Source: Schistosoma haematobium
Taxonomy: Eukaryota > Platyhelminthes > Trematoda > Strigeidida > Schistosomatidae
DNA: 64,000 nucleotides
Assembly: GCF_000699445.3 (NCBI RefSeq)
Contig: NC_067200.1
Location: 13,601,256 to 13,665,255 of the forward strand
Reading direction: 5' to 3'
Shown: piece after piece, positions 59,956 to 64,000 of the stretch
Numbering within the stretch: the stretch's first letter is position 1
Layout of the letters: each line of letters begins with the position of its first letter
Position numbers and translations under genes: made by a program
Notes under the pieces: generated by a model
Seen by the model: the letters and a program-made list of their open reading frames with translations, nothing else
What the model was told of the DNA's origin: nothing
Database searches by the model: none

Positions 59956-60404
59956 GTTTGCCATTCAGGTTCAGAGCTTGTGACAGTTGTTTCTAAGGTT
60001 CGATCTCCCTCAAATTTATGGAGAATTAGCATTTCGGTCATGAAGGATTACGCTGCAGTAACGGACTGGTCATTTTATACTAGTTCGTCAATTGGAGAAG
60101 TATGGTCTTTATTGAAAAAGACACTTAGCTCAGTTACGTCCTTTTTTATACTATGGTTAAAACGTCGTGGACCTAAAAACCATTCACCATAGATAACAAG
60201 AGATCAGGAGAAAACGCCACGATATGTCCACCTCTTCAGACTCTGAATAGTTCAAATCTACTTATCTGAAGACTATGAACACAGAGAGTGCTGATAGGTA
60301 AGCCGATATTCTCATATGATAAACAACCAGTCTGGGGTTCGCAACAGTTTCAAATGGTTGTCCTCATGTATGAAGAGGTGAACTCAGAGAAGTAATGGGA
60401 TATA

Positions 60405-60925
60405 GTCACTTCCGTCACCCCCAAATACCCTGGTACGGTCGAGAGTGGGTAGAGTCAGCTCTCCCTCTCGAAGTGCTCTCACATGGCCACGTTCATACAA
60501 CCACTGCCAGGGAAGTTCTTCTCACTGCCTCCTCGCGGCGGGGGTGTTTACGATACTGAAAGGACAAAAAGTGAATGTCCGGCGCTTTAACTGGGTTAGT
60601 GGGTACGGAGGATCCACCTAGAGGAGTTAGAAAACCCTGATTCCAAACCAATGGTTCATATGGGCTCCAGGATCCTGAAGAAACAAATGACGTATGGATC
60701 TATCCTTGTCTGCTGGATGCTGTGGGGACTGTATCTCTTAACGTTGCTCCACTGCCTCGTGGGTTGGAACTCTAGATCGAAGGCTCGGGGTGTGCCCCCC
60801 TAAGAAAACCACCTACTTCGGTTTGGGTACCCGGGCAGTGTCACAGCCCTCACACAAATCGAATGATTCATGTGGCACGTATCTATTTGATGCCTCCTTG
60901 TACCAATGTTGGGTTTAAATAAGTA
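60405..60925 (+). repeat. Dispersed repeat A, copy 3 (longest)
   Basis: It runs from CACCCCCAAATACCCTGGTA through GTCCGGCGCTTTAACTGGGT and GGGCTCCAGGATCCTGAAGA to GGTTTGGGTACCCGGGCAGT, with the tail TTTAAATAAGTAAATAAGTA. It is inverted relative to 6470-6930 and inserted between the endonuclease and RT parts of the surrounding element. Confidence 0.65.
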
Positions 60926-61779
60926 AATAAGTAAAGTTGCAGACAAATCCACTGACATTAGTAAGTAATGAAATTGAGAAAACTGATGCCTTGTTAAAAT
61001 ATTTTAGCAGTGTTTTCTACTGACGACGGTGGAAGACCAGCAATTAACTTCAATAACAGTTTTCTGTCGATGGATTCTTTGTTTATTAAGAAGTGAGTTC
61101 TACAAGTAATTCAACATCTCAAGCAGGATAAGTCCAGTGGTTCTGGTGATATCTATCCTCAAATCATGGGAGCCTTAGCTGATATAATTGCCGATTGACT
61201 GGCAACACCCTTCGATATGTCCCTGAAGTTGTCAAAAACTACCACGAGACTGGGGAGGTACAATCATTAGTTCAGTCTACAAAACTGGGTACAAATGTTT
61301 GGTCAGTAACTATCGCCAAGTTAATCCAAATAAATAGGTTGTCAAACTAATGTTAGAGATTATTGGGTATACTAATTCAAGTTATGTGAAAAGGAATAAT
61401 CTTTTGTCGAGGGAATAACATAGTTTTACCATGGACTCATACCTGACTGATCTTCCCTTTACAACAGAAAATTGAGCTGCAGCAAAACATAGAAATATTC
61501 CAGATGTCATTTTTGTCGATCTAAGTAAATCCCCCGGCAAAGTCTCTCATCTAGGTTTTAAGTTAGAACTGGAAAATTTTGAGATTAATTATTGTTAAAG
61601 TGGATAATTAATTTTCTCAGTGATATCGGGGTACGAACAAGAGTAGATGGTGCTTTTTATTATGGGGATCTGTGAAGAGTAGAGTTCCTCAAGAAATAAT
61701 CCTTATTCTCCCCTTTCTTACGTTGCGCAAATGGTCTACCCAGTCATACAATCACCTATTAATGACAAATATTTCTTTA

Positions 61780-61952
61780 TATACCAATAAGTAGAAAAAC
61801 TGTATTTCTGACGTTTCATGACTTAATGTAAGGCACTTCTACAAAGTTAATAAATAACCGGATTGAATTCAGTTACCTATTTACTTTGAAGAAGTGCCTT
61901 ACATTAAGTCATGAAACGTCAGGAATACAATTTCTCTACTCATTGGTCTATA
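61780..61952. repeat. Small fold-back element (80/82-nt inverted arms)
   Basis: Arms 61780-61859 and 61871-61952 pair around an 11-nt loop. The core CATGACTTAATGTAAGGCAC is perfect in both arms; the outer parts differ at several positions. Each arm also reads GAAGAAGTGCCTTACATTAA followed by GTCATGAAACGTC (once per strand). Confidence 0.85.
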
Positions 61953-62779
61953 ACAGAAAATACATTTATGATTAACTTTTCACCCAGTGCTCAATTTATT
62001 TGAAACTATCAAGTCCAACCTTGGCATTGGTACCTACATCTATTATTTCGTTTAGGGGTGAAATTGAAGTCTGGATATCCATACAAAGTGAGGCTGATCA
62101 GATAGGATTACAGGGAAATTTAAATTCAGTTGAACGGGTGAATTGGTGATCAGTAGAAGTAAATTCTGCTCGAGTGTAGTAATTTAAATCGGTCATTACG
62201 ACAATGTACATAACGCAATAAATGGAATGGGATTACTTTAGGTTTATAATTTTAAAGATTTGAAAGTTGCAGCTAGAAATGACTTTTGAATTGTGTATAA
62301 CTGCTGTGTTCTCTTCCAATGGCGTGGTATTATGAATTATTTGTAAGTCATTTCATCATTTAGATAGAGAAATGTTCAGGTCATTATTCCAGTCGTCCGT
62401 GAGGCCAGGTTTATAATGTAGGGTTCAAGCAACGGGTATTCATCTCAATATAAAGCGTATATGGTAGAATGGATTCAACAACGAGGTACTGAAATGGTGA
62501 AAGGTTGCTCTGACCTGCATTACAAAGACAGACTGAGGCGCCTCTATCTTATCGTCGGTTAAGAGGTCATATATTAATAGTTAACCGTATACTAAACAAT
62601 AATTTTGGTTTTAATGTTTTATTTTCCAACCAAGACTGATCGTCTGAGAGGACATCCTTATAAATTTCAAAAACCGAGATCAAATCGTCTGCGTCTGAAT
62701 TTTTTTTACATAGAATCGTGAGTTACTGAAATTCTCTGACAGTACGCATTATCAGCACCTTCTATTGGTACATATAAAT

Positions 62780-63530
62780 AGAGATTAGATCTTCACATTA
62801 CTGCAAATCATGAGAATTAACATAGGTCGCTTGACTTCTTGTCCTTACCTCTGAAGACCGAGTCACTCAAGTTTGTTCCTACTCTTTAATCCTATACCGT
62901 TTGTCAAGTTTATGCGTTCAAGTTACTGAATACTGGGAGGTCTTAGATCCTATGTAACTGTTAATAAGGTACAAACTACGTCACCTAGTTTTAGATCTCG
63001 CGCTAAAACTCAGCGGCCTTTGTTTTAGATCCGATTGGTTCATAAACATAATATACTTCAAGTAGTACTTCACCTTAGTTTTTATAAAAGCAAAACACTT
63101 GATGTAATCTGTTGTCTAGTAAAATGCAAGGGACCAAAGTTGATGGCTGTAACAAATTCATTTTTCATAAAACGTAAGTTAAGGTGTCGTTACTGATCTA
63201 GTACAACTTTATCGCTTTGGTTTTGAGCTATGTAATTGTGTGTGTAGAGAATGATAATAAAACTTGTCTACTCAAAACCTGATATCACGTTGAAAGCCAC
63301 CAAAATCATCCATCTGAGCTACAAATCTCCATCTCAAAGTCGAGTGTTCAAACCAATATTTATATTACACTTCTAATTATAGGCTATCTAATTTAACAGC
63401 AAATTTTTTGCTTATATTCTATTATGTCTGTTCATTTTTCAGTATGTTTTAGAACATCAAACTATAATAATTTGTCATTCAATTATAAGCTAGACTTGCT
63501 AAATTATTTACTCAGTACTTACTTGTATTT
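62780..63530. other. No gene seen; presumed upstream region of the carrier gene
   Basis: It contains an inverted fragment of repeat E near 62990-63047. No exon was supported before the acceptor-like TTTTTAG at 63528-63534. Confidence 0.4.
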
Positions 63531-63537
63531 TTAGAGT

Positions 63538-63836
63538 ATGAAAAGTGACACAAAAAATTTAATTGCTGGAAGCTTGTCCGGTTTTACTGTCCGTTTTCTA
63601 ACTCAACCATTAGATGTTATAAAAATTCGTTTTCAAGTGAGTTTTTGTATTCTATGCTTGTGTTAAAAACAACTATAATTCAGTTACAAGTTGAAGATAT
63701 TAAGCCCTCAGGAAAATCATATTACACTGGCCTATTACAGGCATTCATTCGTATTTACAAAGAAGAAGGTGTATATGGTCTATGGAAGGGTCATGTACCA
63801 GCACAATTTCTTTCTATTACATTTTGTGGAGCACAA
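63538..63836 (+). CDS. SLC25A19: Mitochondrial thiamine pyrophosphate carrier, 5' part
   Basis: Mitochondrial carrier family protein of the inner membrane; the closest known pattern is the thiamine pyrophosphate carrier. Exon 63538-63636 encodes MKSDTKNLIAGSLSG..., with the first carrier signature PLDVIKIRFQ (PX[DE]XX[KR]) at the end of helix 1. After a 47-nt intron (63637-63683) exon 63684-63836 continues LQVEDIKPSGKSYYTGLLQA, with the matrix-loop EEGVYGLWKGHVPAQFLSI and the start of helix 2. Both introns are phase 0 and the second donor (GTAAGT at 63837) leads off the window. The rest of the six-helix protein lies to the right. An AG at 63533-63534 just before ATG could be an upstream-exon or trans-splice acceptor. 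The TPP assignment rests on KIRFQLQVE and WKGHVPAQ. Confidence 0.85.
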
Positions 63837-64000
63837 GTAAGTGGTAGCATAAAATTAATAGTAATTATCTTTTTACCTTGCTGAATACTGTATATAAAAT
63901 TAAAGTAGATACGTAGATGAGTGTTGATCTTGACAGTTATCGATTGTTGTAGGTTTTAGATTTTAATGGGATGTAAGATGACCAATAATTCAATTGTAAG

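Larger units (their letters stand above)
59640..62780 (+). mobile_element. Decayed CR1/Jockey-type non-LTR element, interrupted
   Basis: Endonuclease pieces at 59690-59950 (LGDLNAPNINWEL, DLVITCETES, SDHNGLP) are followed by RT pieces from about 61040: SSGSGDIYPQIMG, TMDSYLTDLPFTTEN, IFVDLS-KSPGKVSHLGFKLEL near 61520, and the C-terminal region to 62700 (RPGL, RLRGH-like). Dispersed repeat A (60405-60925) and a fold-back element (61780-61952) interrupt it. Dozens of stops make it old. Confidence 0.65.

Noticed and set aside
1..64000. CRISPR arrays, bacterial operons, phage or plasmid features
   Set aside because: No regularly spaced repeats, no operon structure; split genes and eukaryotic retroelements throughout.

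Overview
The window looks like nuclear DNA of a trematode flatworm, most likely a blood fluke (Schistosoma or a close relative). The reasons are its AT-rich sequence, split genes with very short 5' introns, and its repeats: SR1/CR1-like and RTE/SR2-like non-LTR elements, Boudicca/CsRn1-like LTR elements, Penelope-like elements with GIY-YIG endonucleases, and Sm-alpha-type SINEs carrying degenerate hammerhead-ribozyme cores. The species assignment is inference, because no database search could be run.

Four host genes can be assembled exon by exon with matching splice phases. (1) 1994-7997 (+) is a tandem C2-domain protein of the synaptotagmin-like type, and its second C2 domain lacks the calcium-binding aspartates. 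(2) 26142-28827 (+) is NDUFB10, a complex I accessory subunit, complete in four exons. (3) 46038-39200 (-) is protein-L-isoaspartate O-methyltransferase in five exons, with the last few codons not found. (4) 63538-63836 (+) is the start of a mitochondrial thiamine pyrophosphate carrier that runs off the right edge. These genes do not form an operon or a shared pathway. Two of them have a 33-nt intron that would introduce an in-frame stop if retained.

Layout: 1-1800 holds Sm-alpha SINE copies. 1994-7997 is the C2 gene, whose introns carry SINEs, an RTE tail and a dispersed repeat. 8290-14000 holds a gypsy integrase with its 3' LTR, more SINEs and another LTR. 14570-21650 holds a tRNA-like SINE, an inverted RTE fragment and a nearly full-length CR1 element whose endonuclease is interrupted by an LTR element (5' LTR, gag, protease). 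24030-24800 is a decayed reverse transcriptase. 26142-28827 is NDUFB10 with RTE and gypsy fragments in intron 3. 29000-35500 is sparse, with SINEs and one dispersed repeat. 35550-38470 holds two Penelope-like remnants. 39200-46038 is the methyltransferase gene, whose second intron is inferred to start at 45813 and contains a gypsy RT fragment bracketed by 241/245-nt inverted repeats. 46500-54400 holds repeats, a Penelope-like element, an inverted non-LTR RT and a Boudicca-like remnant. 56114-57382 is a near-perfect 0.6-kb inverted repeat. 59640-62780 is a decayed CR1/Jockey-type element interrupted by a dispersed repeat and a small fold-back element.

No genuinely new system was found. The most interesting items are the three inverted-repeat structures, the ribozyme-like motifs, and the stop-containing 33-nt introns.
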